57,961 bases of DNA, taken from the NCBI GenBank assembly GCA_018812485.1, contig JAHJDO010000062.1:1-57961 (forward strand), in the 5' to 3' direction. Of the stretch, positions 1-8,135 are shown piece by piece; position 1 is the stretch's first letter; each line of letters opens with the position of its first letter. Under the pieces are notes generated by a model. It saw only the letters and a program-made list of their open reading frames with translations. It was not told the origin of the DNA and searched no databases. This DNA comes from a bacterium. GTDB lineage: Bacteria; JAHJDO01. The position numbers and the translations under genes were made by a program.

Positions 1-2
1 AT

Positions 3-65
3 CATGATGATGGTCAAAGCTATTTGCATTGTCCCAATTGCGGCGAGATGATAGAGATAAAGTGA
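3..65 (+). CDS. C-terminal end of a truncated gene with a zinc-ribbon-like tail
   Basis: Only the last 20 codons lie in the window, ending in TGA at 63-65. The frame reads into a His-Cys-Pro-Asn-Cys-Gly-Glu stretch, half of a typical CxxC zinc knuckle, then a short acidic/basic tail. The rest of the gene is outside the window, so neither family nor function can be named. Frame choice rests on the CPNCGE motif; the other frames stop earlier or look non-coding. Confidence 0.35.
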   Translation, partial: HDDGQSYLHCPNCGEMIEIK

Positions 66-134
66 TTATTCTTGTGGAAAACCGTAACGGTTCCCCGCTT
101 GTGAAAGCTTCCTGAGCAAAGCGAAGGATTTTTC

Positions 135-163
135 TTGACAAGAATCCAAAAACAAGATATAAT
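135..163 (+). promoter_or_regulatory. consensus sigma-70 promoter for the iclR-type gene
   Basis: TTGACA at 135-140 and TATAAT at 158-163 are separated by exactly 17 bases, a perfect match to the housekeeping consensus. The start codon at 213 lies about 43 bases after the expected transcription start, so the leader contains the palindrome at 184-198. So strong a promoter in front of a regulator usually implies repression. Confidence 0.8.
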
Positions 164-183
164 TCATCTATTCATACTAAATT

Positions 184-198
184 TTCATCTATGATGAA
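184..198. promoter_or_regulatory. operator-like palindrome downstream of the promoter
   Basis: TTCATC-TAT-GATGAA is a perfect 6+6 dyad with a 3-base centre in the 5' leader. The half site TTCATC also occurs at 163-168, overlapping the end of the -10 box, and TTCAT occurs again at 171-175. Repeated half sites around the start of transcription suit binding by the IclR-family protein encoded just downstream. Autorepression is inferred. Confidence 0.55.
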
Positions 199-212
199 TA
201 TATGAGGAAATT

Positions 213-965
213 ATGGCGCATAACGAATTAGTACAATCTTTACTACGAAGTCTTGATATTTTGCAGTTTATAAGCCGTTCTGACGACGGGGTAACCATTC
301 AACAGCTGGCTGATACTCTTGGCCTGAAATCGTCCACTGCTTATAATCTTGTGCGTACTCTGACGTCCAGACAGTTTCTCGAAAAAACAAAACGCCCTAC
401 AAGATATCAGCTCGGGTCTGCTGTGGTGGAACTCTCAAACACATATTCTCAACATTCGTTGTTGAATCGTTCATCAAAGGTTCTAAAACAGCTTTTTAAA
501 CAGTATAGTAGTGCTTGTTTTGTCTTATCAGAGGTTGTAAGTGGCGAGATAATGCTGAGCCTGTGTATAAGCCCGGAAAGACCAGGAATCATAGAACAGC
601 CGCGCGCTAAAATCTTTCATGCTTATGGTACTGCTTCTGCATTACTCTTTCAGGCATTCTGGACTGAGGAAGAGAGGATTGCATATCGTAAGCGCTATCC
701 ATTCTGGGAATTCGGAGCTCATTTATGGAAAACACCTGAGCGTCTTGACGAAGCTCTTGAAGTAATCCGCCAGAAGGGTTATTCTGCTCCATGGTCTTGT
801 TCGGATGGTATTTATCCTGTAGCAGCACCTATTATCAGACCAAATAATGAAATTGCAGCCGCATTCGGCGGCAGTATTCCGAATAAAGAACTGAAAGGGA
901 AAAAAAGGCAGAATTTCAGAAGATGTATCGTGCAGGCAGCAAAGGAATTGTCGAAAAAATATTAA
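213..965 (+). CDS. IclR-family transcriptional regulator
   Basis: A 250-residue protein of normal IclR length. Residues about 8-60 form the winged helix-turn-helix (SLLRSLDILQFISR, then a GVTIQQLADTLGLKSSTAYN recognition region). Residues about 75-250 look like the small-molecule-binding effector domain. The ATG follows AGGAAATT. It is followed after 22 bases by an Fe-S oxidoreductase and a Cys-rich TIM-barrel-like protein, the likely targets together with its own promoter. The ligand cannot be read from sequence. IclR proteins next to catabolic genes usually sense a pathway substrate or intermediate. Confidence 0.9.
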   Translation: MAHNELVQSLLRSLDILQFISRSDDGVTIQQLADTLGLKSSTAYNLVRTLTSRQFLEKTKRPTRYQLGSAVVELSNTYSQHSLLNRSSKVLKQLFKQYSSACFVLSEVVSGEIMLSLCISPERPGIIEQPRAKIFHAYGTASALLFQAFWTEEERIAYRKRYPFWEFGAHLWKTPERLDEALEVIRQKGYSAPWSCSDGIYPVAAPIIRPNNEIAAAFGGSIPNKELKGKKRQNFRRCIVQAAKELSKKY

Positions 966-987
966 TTAATATAGGGAGACAGGTATC

Positions 988-2016
988 ATGTTAACCAAAA
1001 ATGATGTTAAGGCATACGCCAAAAAGTGCGGGGCTGACTTGGTGGGCATTGGCTCAATGGATAGGTTTGAAGGAGCGCCAAAATGGGCAGACCCCCGATA
1101 TGTATTCCCGGAGGCAAAGGCGATTATCGGCCTTGGTTTTCGTATTCCCCGTGGGTATCTGCGCGGCATTGAAGAAGGAACCAACTTTTTTCAATATCCT
1201 TCTATGGGCTATGCCAATATTAATGAGAATTATGCTCCAATGGTCTTAAGAGAAGTTGCTTGTTTCTTAGAGGACCATGGTTATGAAGCCTGTGTCTGGC
1301 GGAATACTGGAGCAAGAGGCCCTGTTTCCGATATGGATGGTACCTCCGGAGTAACGGCATCACCTGAAGAAGCCTCTACCCGTCGCAGACTCGTCCATTT
1401 TGAATCTGTATCCCCGGATAGGCCCGCACCTGATATCTTCTTACATTTCAGGATTGCCGCTTATATCTGTGGGATGGGAGAAATAGGCTACAGCAAGGTG
1501 TTTCTTACCCCGGAGTTTGGACCGAGACAAAGATTTGCTTTTATCCTCACAGATGCTCCCTTAGAACCTGATCCCATATATGATGGCCCTGAACTCTGCG
1601 ATAAATGTATGCTCTGTGTTAAGAACTGTCCGGGCAAGGCAATAAACGGCAAGGAAACAGTAAAAGTCAAGATAGCCTGCAGAGAAATAGAATGGAATAA
1701 ACTTGATGAATGGCAGTGTTTCTATGCCTATATGGGAGGAGTAAAGGAAATCAATCCCTTCCTTCCGGCAGACGCCTATAAAGACCTGCCTGATGGTGAG
1801 AAGATAATGAAAGGCGAAAAGAAACTTTCCCCGGAAGAGGTGGCGAAGGTCCAGGAAATAGTGCGTAAATATGCTCCGAATGCATCTGACTACAACAATG
1901 CCATGTGTGGTGGAAGAGGTTGCATCCGCGCGTGCATGATTCATTTGGAGCAGCAGGACAAGCTTAAGAACAAATTTAAGGAACCATTCCGTAAAAGAAA
2001 ACCCTGGAGATTATAA
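988..2016 (+). CDS. QueG-like 4Fe-4S oxidoreductase
   Basis: A 342-residue cytoplasmic protein. The N-terminal part resembles the DUF1730-type domain of epoxyqueuosine reductase and reductive dehalogenase relatives. A bacterial ferredoxin-type motif, CDKCMLCVKNCPGKAI, lies near residues 208-223. A second Cys group (CGGRGCIRACMIHLE) near residues 308-322 probably completes the double-cluster arrangement. True QueG is a tRNA-modification gene usually found alone. Here the gene sits behind an IclR regulator and is followed 2 bases later by a Cys-rich partner, which argues for a catabolic or redox role instead. The substrate is unknown. Confidence 0.7.
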   Translation: MLTKNDVKAYAKKCGADLVGIGSMDRFEGAPKWADPRYVFPEAKAIIGLGFRIPRGYLRGIEEGTNFFQYPSMGYANINENYAPMVLREVACFLEDHGYEACVWRNTGARGPVSDMDGTSGVTASPEEASTRRRLVHFESVSPDRPAPDIFLHFRIAAYICGMGEIGYSKVFLTPEFGPRQRFAFILTDAPLEPDPIYDGPELCDKCMLCVKNCPGKAINGKETVKVKIACREIEWNKLDEWQCFYAYMGGVKEINPFLPADAYKDLPDGEKIMKGEKKLSPEEVAKVQEIVRKYAPNASDYNNAMCGGRGCIRACMIHLEQQDKLKNKFKEPFRKRKPWRL

Positions 2017-2018
2017 AA

Positions 2019-3038
2019 ATGAAATTCGCCGTTGGTTATCAACTTGCCGAAGCGGATGAGGAATCTTTTGTCGATATTGTGAAAGATTTCCGCGAACATA
2101 TAGAAGAGGTTTACTTCCCTTGGCTCGATATGCCATCTGGCCGTTCACCGCTGACTATGCGCGAGGGGTTCGTAGACTGGGATGGTCAGCGTAAACTCGA
2201 AGCGGAATTGAAGAAGTTCAAGGAGATGGACATCAAGCTGGATCTACTCTTAAACGCCAACTGTTATGGCAAAGATAGCCTATCACAACATCTCAGAAAC
2301 CGCGTCTGTTCTATTCTCACACATCTGAAAGAGAGAATAGGACTGGATGTAGTCACAACTACCTCCCTCATGATTGCAAAGACCATAAAAGAGAATTTTT
2401 CGGCGATAGATGTTCGCGCCTCGGTTAACATGCGGATCGGTTCGGTAAGCGCAATGGAGTATGTGGCAGACCTTTTTGATAGTTTCTACATCCAGCGGGA
2501 ATATAACCGCAATTTCCATAGGATAGCGGAAATGAAGAAGTGGGCGGATAAACAAGGCAAGGGTTTGTATGTCCTCGCGAACAGCGGTTGTTTAAACTTC
2601 TGTTCGGGACAGATCTTCCACGATAACCTCGTTGCCCATGAGGCAGAGATAGGAGCAACGCAGAATATTGTGGGTTGGAATCCCTCTGTGTGCTGGAATT
2701 ATTACAGAAAAAGGGAGAACTGGATTGCCTTCTTGCAGAATTCCTGGATTCGGCCTGAGGATTTACATAGTTACAATACCTACTTCTCCGTGGCAAAACT
2801 TGCTATGCGGATGCATGCCAATCCGCGGATGGTTATCCAGGCTTATACGGAGAAGAAGTTTGACGGGAATTTACTCAACTTGCTTGAGCCAGGGCACAGC
2901 CCAATATTTTCCCCTTTTATCATAGACAATTCAAAATTCCCGGAGGATTGGTTTGTAAAAACAACCGTGTGTGATAAAAGATGTCATAATTGCAAGTATT
3001 GTGGGTCGGTTTTAGAGAAAGTCTTAGTAAAAATGTAG
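2019..3038 (+). CDS. Cys-rich U32-peptidase-like protein, partner of the Fe-S oxidoreductase
   Basis: A 339-residue soluble protein starting 2 bases after the preceding stop, so almost certainly co-translated. The N-terminal half has the feel of a TIM-barrel enzyme. The motif NSGCLNFCSG near residues 190-200 recalls the Cys pattern of U32-family proteins. The C-terminus has four closely spaced Cys (CDKRCHNCKYC), suggesting an Fe-S or zinc site. U32-type proteins act in tRNA hydroxylation, collagen cleavage and ubiquinone hydroxylation; none can be assigned here. The pairing is more informative than either protein alone. Confidence 0.5.
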   Translation: MKFAVGYQLAEADEESFVDIVKDFREHIEEVYFPWLDMPSGRSPLTMREGFVDWDGQRKLEAELKKFKEMDIKLDLLLNANCYGKDSLSQHLRNRVCSILTHLKERIGLDVVTTTSLMIAKTIKENFSAIDVRASVNMRIGSVSAMEYVADLFDSFYIQREYNRNFHRIAEMKKWADKQGKGLYVLANSGCLNFCSGQIFHDNLVAHEAEIGATQNIVGWNPSVCWNYYRKRENWIAFLQNSWIRPEDLHSYNTYFSVAKLAMRMHANPRMVIQAYTEKKFDGNLLNLLEPGHSPIFSPFIIDNSKFPEDWFVKTTVCDKRCHNCKYCGSVLEKVLVKM

Positions 3039-3049
3039 CAGCGATTAGT

Positions 3050-3148
3050 ATGAATAATTATGTATGTGCGCAACTTCGTATATTTTGGAGACGACGAAAA
3101 CAACGAAGGGATATATGCTGGTACTCGGAAATGGCCGAATGCTTTCTT
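3050..3148 (+). pseudogene. possible C-terminal remnant of a group II intron maturase
   Basis: A short frame beginning at an ATG at 3050 reads [19 protein letters not shown] and stops within about 33 codons. The Arg/Lys-rich segment after a hydrophobic-aromatic run loosely resembles the C-terminal part of intron-encoded proteins. It ends about 75 bases before the domain V-like hairpin, about the right distance. On its own this would be meaningless; it is listed because of the neighbouring intron signal. Confidence 0.25.
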
Positions 3149-3168
3149 TTATGAAAAGGAGGTGTGCT

Positions 3169-3945
3169 GTGTTCCAAACTTACTTTAGTACTCGACGAAT
3201 GCTACATAAAGAAACTCAGGGGGAAAGCCGTGTGAGGGAAAACCGCACGCACGGTTTGGTCGGTGAGGCGAAGGCATGGCTTCTAAACAGGGCGTCCTTT
3301 ACTTTAATAGAACTTTTGGTCGTTATAGCGATCATTGCTCTACTCTCGTCCATGCTTTTGCCTGCGTTGCTGGGTGCAAGGGAAAGGGCAAGGAAGGTTA
3401 AATGTGTATCTAATTTAAAACAAATTGGTTTAGCAGTGCACATGTATCTTCAGGATCACGATGATTGGCTTCCACTGGCATTTCATGAAGGAGGAAACAA
3501 TTGGTATCGTAACAATGACTTTTTGTTATATATGGGTTATTACTATGATGGTACTTCAACTCTGAAATGGTTGGGTAATAAAGGAACAATTACCGAATGT
3601 CCATCCGCTCCGATAGGTTGGCCTAAGGCCTGGGACTCTGCTAGTTATCCTAATGTCAACTATCTTTCCTATGGATTCAACTCTAAGCTTGGTTATATAG
3701 ATTCGGTAATTACACTGGTAAGAAAGTCTGGGCAAATTAGCTTTCCTAGCGAGATTTTGGTGGCGACAGATGCAGACGAGACTGATGCCAATTGCTATTG
3801 GGTGGATTCTCCTCTTAGTCGACAGCGACCAACCAGTCGTCATAATGGAGGTCGAAATATTCTCTATCTGGATGGACATGTAAATTGGCGTGAAGGAGAG
3901 GATTTACCGACAGATAGTTCTGATCCTATCTGGGGAGCCCCTTGA
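3169..3945 (+). CDS. prepilin-like protein with H-X9-DG C-terminus; leader overlaps an intron relic
   Basis: The conserved core is [16 protein letters not shown] followed by SMLLPAL, a type IV pilin/type II secretion pseudopilin N-terminal helix. The C-terminus has [17 protein letters not shown], the H-X9-DG signature. A GTG at 3169 is chosen because AAAGGAGG lies 6 bases upstream, giving about 258 residues; in-frame ATGs at 3151 and earlier are also possible. The residue before the Phe is Ser in [10 protein letters not shown], not the Gly normally needed by prepilin peptidase. The long leader is translated from the group II intron relic. The exported part may be intact while processing is doubtful. 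Confidence 0.7.
   Translation: MFQTYFSTRRMLHKETQGESRVRENRTHGLVGEAKAWLLNRASFTLIELLVVIAIIALLSSMLLPALLGARERARKVKCVSNLKQIGLAVHMYLQDHDDWLPLAFHEGGNNWYRNNDFLLYMGYYYDGTSTLKWLGNKGTITECPSAPIGWPKAWDSASYPNVNYLSYGFNSKLGYIDSVITLVRKSGQISFPSEILVATDADETDANCYWVDSPLSRQRPTSRHNGGRNILYLDGHVNWREGEDLPTDSSDPIWGAP
3225..3257 (+). mobile_element. group II intron domain V relic
   Basis: The segment has the shape of bacterial domain V. The lower helix is AAGCCGTG pairing with CACGGTTT across a two-base bulge (GC). The upper helix TGAGG/CCGCA has one mismatch and is closed by a GAAAA loop. The catalytic AGC triad is in place. The following bases (GGTCGGTGAGG) also resemble the sequence after domain V. No complete maturase, domain I or splice boundaries are visible, so this is a 3' fragment. 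Confidence 0.65.
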
Positions 3946-3946
3946 T

Positions 3947-4033
3947 ATGGATAGAAAGGAAGAAATTAACAAAGCAGCTAAACTGTTGCAATCAAAGATA
4001 GCGCAAGAATTGGCTTTCGCTATATTATCATAG
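3947..4033 (+). CDS. possible 28-residue peptide
   Basis: ATG at 3947, one base after the pseudopilin stop, opens a 28-codon frame that is Lys-, Ala- and Ile-rich and ends in TAG at 4031-4033. The stop overlaps the AGGAGGG ribosome-binding site of the next gene. It could be a coupling leader peptide or chance. No family is recognised. Confidence 0.2.
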   Translation: MDRKEEINKAAKLLQSKIAQELAFAILS

Positions 4034-4042
4034 GAGGGTAAG

Positions 4043-7000
4043 ATGATGAAACTGAGCCAAAAGAATTTTGAATTGTTTTTCTTTATAGTTTGTATTCCTT
4101 TTTTATGTGTGTCCTCACTAAGAGGTGCTGAAAATTTGTTTAAAGTTGATTTTACCAGCAAGCAACCTTGCGGTGTTTTTTTTGTCGATAGTAAATTAGG
4201 ACAGCAAGTTCCTGGGAAAGCAACCATTGAGTATAGAGAAGATGGCACTCAAACTATAGTAGATTTTGATAAAGCAGATATGGGTGTTGGTAATTACTGC
4301 CTTTTCACATATAGACTAGCTGAAAGCCTTAAAATAGATAGTCCCATAAAAATAAAATGCAAATTTAAAACTTCAAACGATGACTTGAAAATAATTTTTT
4401 TAGCTTTCTGTAAGAATAATAAATATTATCGTTATGTTATTAAAACTACAGAAAAAAACAACAGTGGCTGGACAGAGATTGAATTTCCATTGCCTGATAT
4501 ATCTGGAGAAATTGATAGATTTTCCTTACATATTAGTCTTAAAACAAATAGCAAAGAAAAAGCAGATAAAATAAATAGATCGGTAACATTAAATTATATA
4601 GAGGTGTACGAAGATGAAGAGAAAAAAAAGGAGATAAAAAAAGAAATGATAGAAACTATCCAAAAAGCAGAAAATTTCCTACTTAAAAAGAAGTCTCAAT
4701 ATCCTGAGAATAAGCGTATAAAAAATATTTCGTATAATTTTTCAAAAAAACGCGACGCAGGAACATTGATAGAATATCTTCAGAAACCTGTAGAATCATT
4801 CGGGTCTTCCTCCGATTATTATTCCTGTACCAATCGTATTTATTTGTATAAAGATATTGCCGCTAAACTTTCCGAACAATATAATGATTCTGCAGTGGTT
4901 TTTGAATACGCAGGCGAGGACTGCAATATCAAATATTTGCTTAAGGCGGAAAAGTTTCATACTGGAGAGATGGAACTTTATTACAACAATCAGAAGATGT
5001 CTGTGTTCAATGAATATGCGGGTGGAGTTTTACGGCTTAACGATGGTGTGTTACTTAATGAATGTGAAGCAGAACTTAAAGATCAATTCTTGTGGTCTAA
5101 TCAGCTGGTTCAAATCGTTGCCTATAAATATAAAAGCGCATCATATCTTGTTGAATACAGATATATGATGAACGGAAAGACTTTGGTCATTACGGTCGAA
5201 GCAGAGCCCAACATACTTAGCGAATATAGGCTTGGAATCAAGGACGGGAAGCGGGTGGTCATCCCTTATTTAAACTGGACAAAAATTTACAGGATGGGAG
5301 ATTGTTTTTATACGTGTTATTTCGATTATGCGGAATCTCACATGGGATATCTGGTTGACATCTCGTGGAAAAATACGGCTGTTTATCCGCTTTTGACCGA
5401 CGGCAACAGGAATCCATTCCATGAAAAGATATATTTAACCCTGTCGCCGGACATTAGAGAGTGTTTTCCTAACAATCCTCATTCTCCTTCAAAATATAAA
5501 AACGAGTTATCACCGGTTATCTGGCTGAATGACATGTATCTCCTGCGGGATTTTGAGAACATTCAATACGCTTTTAAAATTTTTAAAGATTACGGCATCG
5601 ATCATGTCCTGTTCCAGAGAAAGCAATGGCAGCATTACGGCTGGGATGCGTATCCGTTTATTTTCCCCGCGGCAGGTCTTTGGGGTGGGGACGAGAGCAT
5701 GCAAAAAGCGATTACAGCCGCAAAAAATAGCGGCTATTACTATTGCCTGCATGAAAATTATCTCGGCGCATTTGATTTTAATAATATGTTAAATGAAAAA
5801 GATCTTATACTGCCTTTTGGAAAGGAGAGGTTTTTCGACCTCCAGCCGGGAAAGCCAAGGGGTGGGTACGCCAATAACCGTTTTCAGATGCAGATGCTGA
5901 ACGATAGAATTAAATATTATTTAAAAAATTATAACCAAAACGCCACTCATATTGATATCACCGGCAGCATGCCTCATTATATGTTTACAATGACAACCTT
6001 AGATGCGGAAGAACAAAATGCCGGCATGATATATGATAATTTCCAGACAAGAACAAATATTATGGCTGCACTAAAAAATGCCTTTGGGCCGGTAACTGGC
6101 GAAGGCAATTATTCGACGCTTTGGACAGGCGCTGTGGATGCCCCCGAAGGTAAAACCTGGCTGAGAACCGATTCTTTGCGGGACCAGTGGTTCTGTTTGA
6201 ATACCATGGAAGAGATACCGGAAATACTAGATTTCTCCCTATTAAAGGTTAAACCGAAAGCTACAACATTCGGATTCGGCGGTTATTATAATTATTATCG
6301 CCAAACACTAAATGGGGACTATTCCAAAGCCAGATACTCAAAATATCCGGAAAACGTATTCGCTTTCAACAATAATATCAGGTCCAAACAGACAGCCTTC
6401 GGCCACAACGGCTATGTGGAGTTTTACTTTTTAAATGACATTTCCTTTATTCTCAGACATTATTATATGAGCTCTTATCTGCAAAAATATTTCAGCAATA
6501 CCAGCCTTGCGGAAATTTCTTATTACAATGAGAATAATAAACAGTATGGGGATATAAATGACGTGATAAAGAGGGAATGGCCGTATAACAGAATCAGATT
6601 GAAATATACGAATAATCTCGTTATTTATATAAATCGTAGTGAAGAAGTGTGGGAAATTGAAAACAAAAGGCTGCCGGAATACGGCATGCTTGCCCGTCTG
6701 GACGGAGAATTGGTCCAATACACAGCTCTTGATAAAAAGAACAGAAATATAGATTACCTTGAAACCAAAGATGTTGTTTTTGCGGATCCTAAGACGTCAG
6801 TCTTTTGTCTTAATGTCAAAGAGATACAGAATAATATATTAATAACACCGGCTGACTTCAAGTTTGATGCCAGCAAACAGACTTTGCAGTTCAAACTGAA
6901 TATAAAAGTCAATGAGGAATTGAAGCTGCCTGATTTACAGCACATTCAAGAGTGTAATTGGAATAATAAAAAAATAGCCGTTAGCGGATTCTCGTTCGAG

Positions 7001-7633
7001 GTGGTCTTAGTAAACAAAGAAACCGATATACATATATTTAATCCTGACCCTAAGACTGGAAATTTTCCTGTCAGGTGGGGGACAGCCGAATATATAACTA
7101 ATACGGATATATTTAAGAAAATCGGAAATTATGATTTAAACATTACGCTGCCGCTGCATAAAAAAACGAGGTCAGGTATGTATTATATATGCGTTAACGT
7201 AGGAACACCGACACTGCAATATAAATATAGGTATTATCCGCGCGGCCCAAAGGATCCTTTCGAGAGAACAATCATCGCTGAAGGCGAATTAAAAGGGGCA
7301 GCTGGGATAGATGAAGCAATGTTTTCCGCTACGGATATTAATAAAGAGATATTTTATAACTGGCCCGGTGCCAATCCGCGCGACCTGTATGACTTTGACA
7401 AAATCAAAACAACCGGCACGGTTGCGCTGGGAAACAGGGGAGAATACCTTGAATTGATTCCCATCCCTCTATCTGAAAGCGGTCAGGTATACATTAATGA
7501 TGCGGAGATTTTTTTAAAGAAAAGGATAAATAAAGTTTTAAACAGTGAAAACCAGATAGTGCCGGTTAAAAGAGACGGTGATTTTTTATCCATTCCAATA
7601 GATGGCAAAGGGAAGTACAAGTTGTATTATTAA
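4043..7633 (+). CDS. very large secreted glycosidase-like protein
   Basis: A 1196-residue protein with an N-terminal signal peptide (hydrophobic FFFIVCIPFLCVSSL, likely cleaved after LRGA). Residues about 35-195 look like an all-beta carbohydrate-binding-type region, followed by a basic/acidic linker. The middle (residues about 490-760) alternates strand and helix as in a TIM barrel. It carries acidic motifs at strand ends such as THIDITG and GPVTGEGN, candidate catalytic sites. The C-terminus is again beta-rich. This resembles large glycoside hydrolases acting on complex glycans, but no GH family is assigned. AGGAGGG lies 4 bases upstream of ATGATGAAA. The first 750 bases are more AT-rich than the rest. 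Confidence 0.5.
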   Translation: MMKLSQKNFELFFFIVCIPFLCVSSLRGAENLFKVDFTSKQPCGVFFVDSKLGQQVPGKATIEYREDGTQTIVDFDKADMGVGNYCLFTYRLAESLKIDSPIKIKCKFKTSNDDLKIIFLAFCKNNKYYRYVIKTTEKNNSGWTEIEFPLPDISGEIDRFSLHISLKTNSKEKADKINRSVTLNYIEVYEDEEKKKEIKKEMIETIQKAENFLLKKKSQYPENKRIKNISYNFSKKRDAGTLIEYLQKPVESFGSSSDYYSCTNRIYLYKDIAAKLSEQYNDSAVVFEYAGEDCNIKYLLKAEKFHTGEMELYYNNQKMSVFNEYAGGVLRLNDGVLLNECEAELKDQFLWSNQLVQIVAYKYKSASYLVEYRYMMNGKTLVITVEAEPNILSEYRLGIKDGKRVVIPYLNWTKIYRMGDCFYTCYFDYAESHMGYLVDISWKNTAVYPLLTDGNRNPFHEKIYLTLSPDIRECFPNNPHSPSKYKNELSPVIWLNDMYLLRDFENIQYAFKIFKDYGIDHVLFQRKQWQHYGWDAYPFIFPAAGLWGGDESMQKAITAAKNSGYYYCLHENYLGAFDFNNMLNEKDLILPFGKERFFDLQPGKPRGGYANNRFQMQMLNDRIKYYLKNYNQNATHIDITGSMPHYMFTMTTLDAEEQNAGMIYDNFQTRTNIMAALKNAFGPVTGEGNYSTLWTGAVDAPEGKTWLRTDSLRDQWFCLNTMEEIPEILDFSLLKVKPKATTFGFGGYYNYYRQTLNGDYSKARYSKYPENVFAFNNNIRSKQTAFGHNGYVEFYFLNDISFILRHYYMSSYLQKYFSNTSLAEISYYNENNKQYGDINDVIKREWPYNRIRLKYTNNLVIYINRSEEVWEIENKRLPEYGMLARLDGELVQYTALDKKNRNIDYLETKDVVFADPKTSVFCLNVKEIQNNILITPADFKFDASKQTLQFKLNIKVNEELKLPDLQHIQECNWNNKKIAVSGFSFEVVLVNKETDIHIFNPDPKTGNFPVRWGTAEYITNTDIFKKIGNYDLNITLPLHKKTRSGMYYICVNVGTPTLQYKYRYYPRGPKDPFERTIIAEGELKGAAGIDEAMFSATDINKEIFYNWPGANPRDLYDFDKIKTTGTVALGNRGEYLELIPIPLSESGQVYINDAEIFLKKRINKVLNSENQIVPVKRDGDFLSIPIDGKGKYKLYY

Positions 7634-7943
7634 CCAGAAATTTTTATATATATAATTGTGGCCCATGAATGCAAGAAGGATGGAAAAGGTACTTTAAGCA
7701 CTCATTGCGAGGGATTTTTTTTTGACCATGCCGTTAAGAATAGAATACGAAGAGTACTTTTCTCGGAAGTCTGGTAGAGGTATATCTTGCAGGAATAACA
7801 GCAATTATTTTAGGCTTATGACTCTTCATAACAATACATGCTATCATTATGCGCTGGTTTTGACAAGCAGGAAAAGCATTGCAAGGAAAGAATAAGTATG
7901 CTATATTCTGAAAACAAGTTTTTAAATATCGGAGAATTTTAAG
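7634..7943. other. 310-base stretch without a convincing gene
   Basis: It begins with AT-rich sequence after the large secreted protein and contains a run of nine T at 7714-7723 without a good stem. A 55-codon frame lies at 7728-7895. It starts MPLRIEYEE, which recalls the N-terminus of REP-associated Y1 transposases, but loses similarity quickly; at best it is a decayed relic. The promoter of rpmB occupies the last part (7879-7907). Confidence 0.4.
7879..7907 (+). promoter_or_regulatory. promoter of rpmB
   Basis: TTGCAA at 7879-7884 and TATATT at 7902-7907 are 17 bases apart. The expected start near 7914 leaves a leader of about 30 bases with GGAG about 9 bases before the rpmB ATG at 7944. 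Confidence 0.6.
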
Positions 7944-8135
7944 ATGTCGAGAAAGTGTGAAGTTTGTGGGAAAGGGCCAATGACCGGCAATAACGTCAGT
8001 CATGCAAATAATAGAACAAAGCGGAGATGGCTTCCCAATCTGCAGTCTGTAAAAGTTCTGATCAAAGGTCAACCTAAACGAATAAAAGTTTGCACGCAGT
8101 GTATTCGTTCCGGGAAGGCAGAAAGAACCGCTTAG
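7944..8135 (+). CDS. rpmB: 50S ribosomal protein L28
   Basis: A 63-residue basic protein with the L28 signature: [20 protein letters not shown] at the start and the [11 protein letters not shown] motif. Two CxxC-like pairs (CEVC and CTQC) suggest the zinc-binding version of L28. It is transcribed alone and convergent to recJ, overlapping its stop codon by 4 bases. Confidence 0.96.
   Translation: MSRKCEVCGKGPMTGNNVSHANNRTKRRWLPNLQSVKVLIKGQPKRIKVCTQCIRSGKAERTA

Noticed and set aside
954-987. Tandem TTAAT/ATTAAT bases after the IclR gene as a terminator
   Set aside because: No stem and no T-run; it is only AT-rich spacer.
7728-7895. 55-codon frame starting MPLRIEYEE, like a REP-associated transposase N-terminus
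   Set aside because: Similarity stops after about ten residues, the His and Tyr motifs of Y1 transposases are absent, and the frame runs into the rpmB promoter. Kept only as a possible relic in the gap entry.
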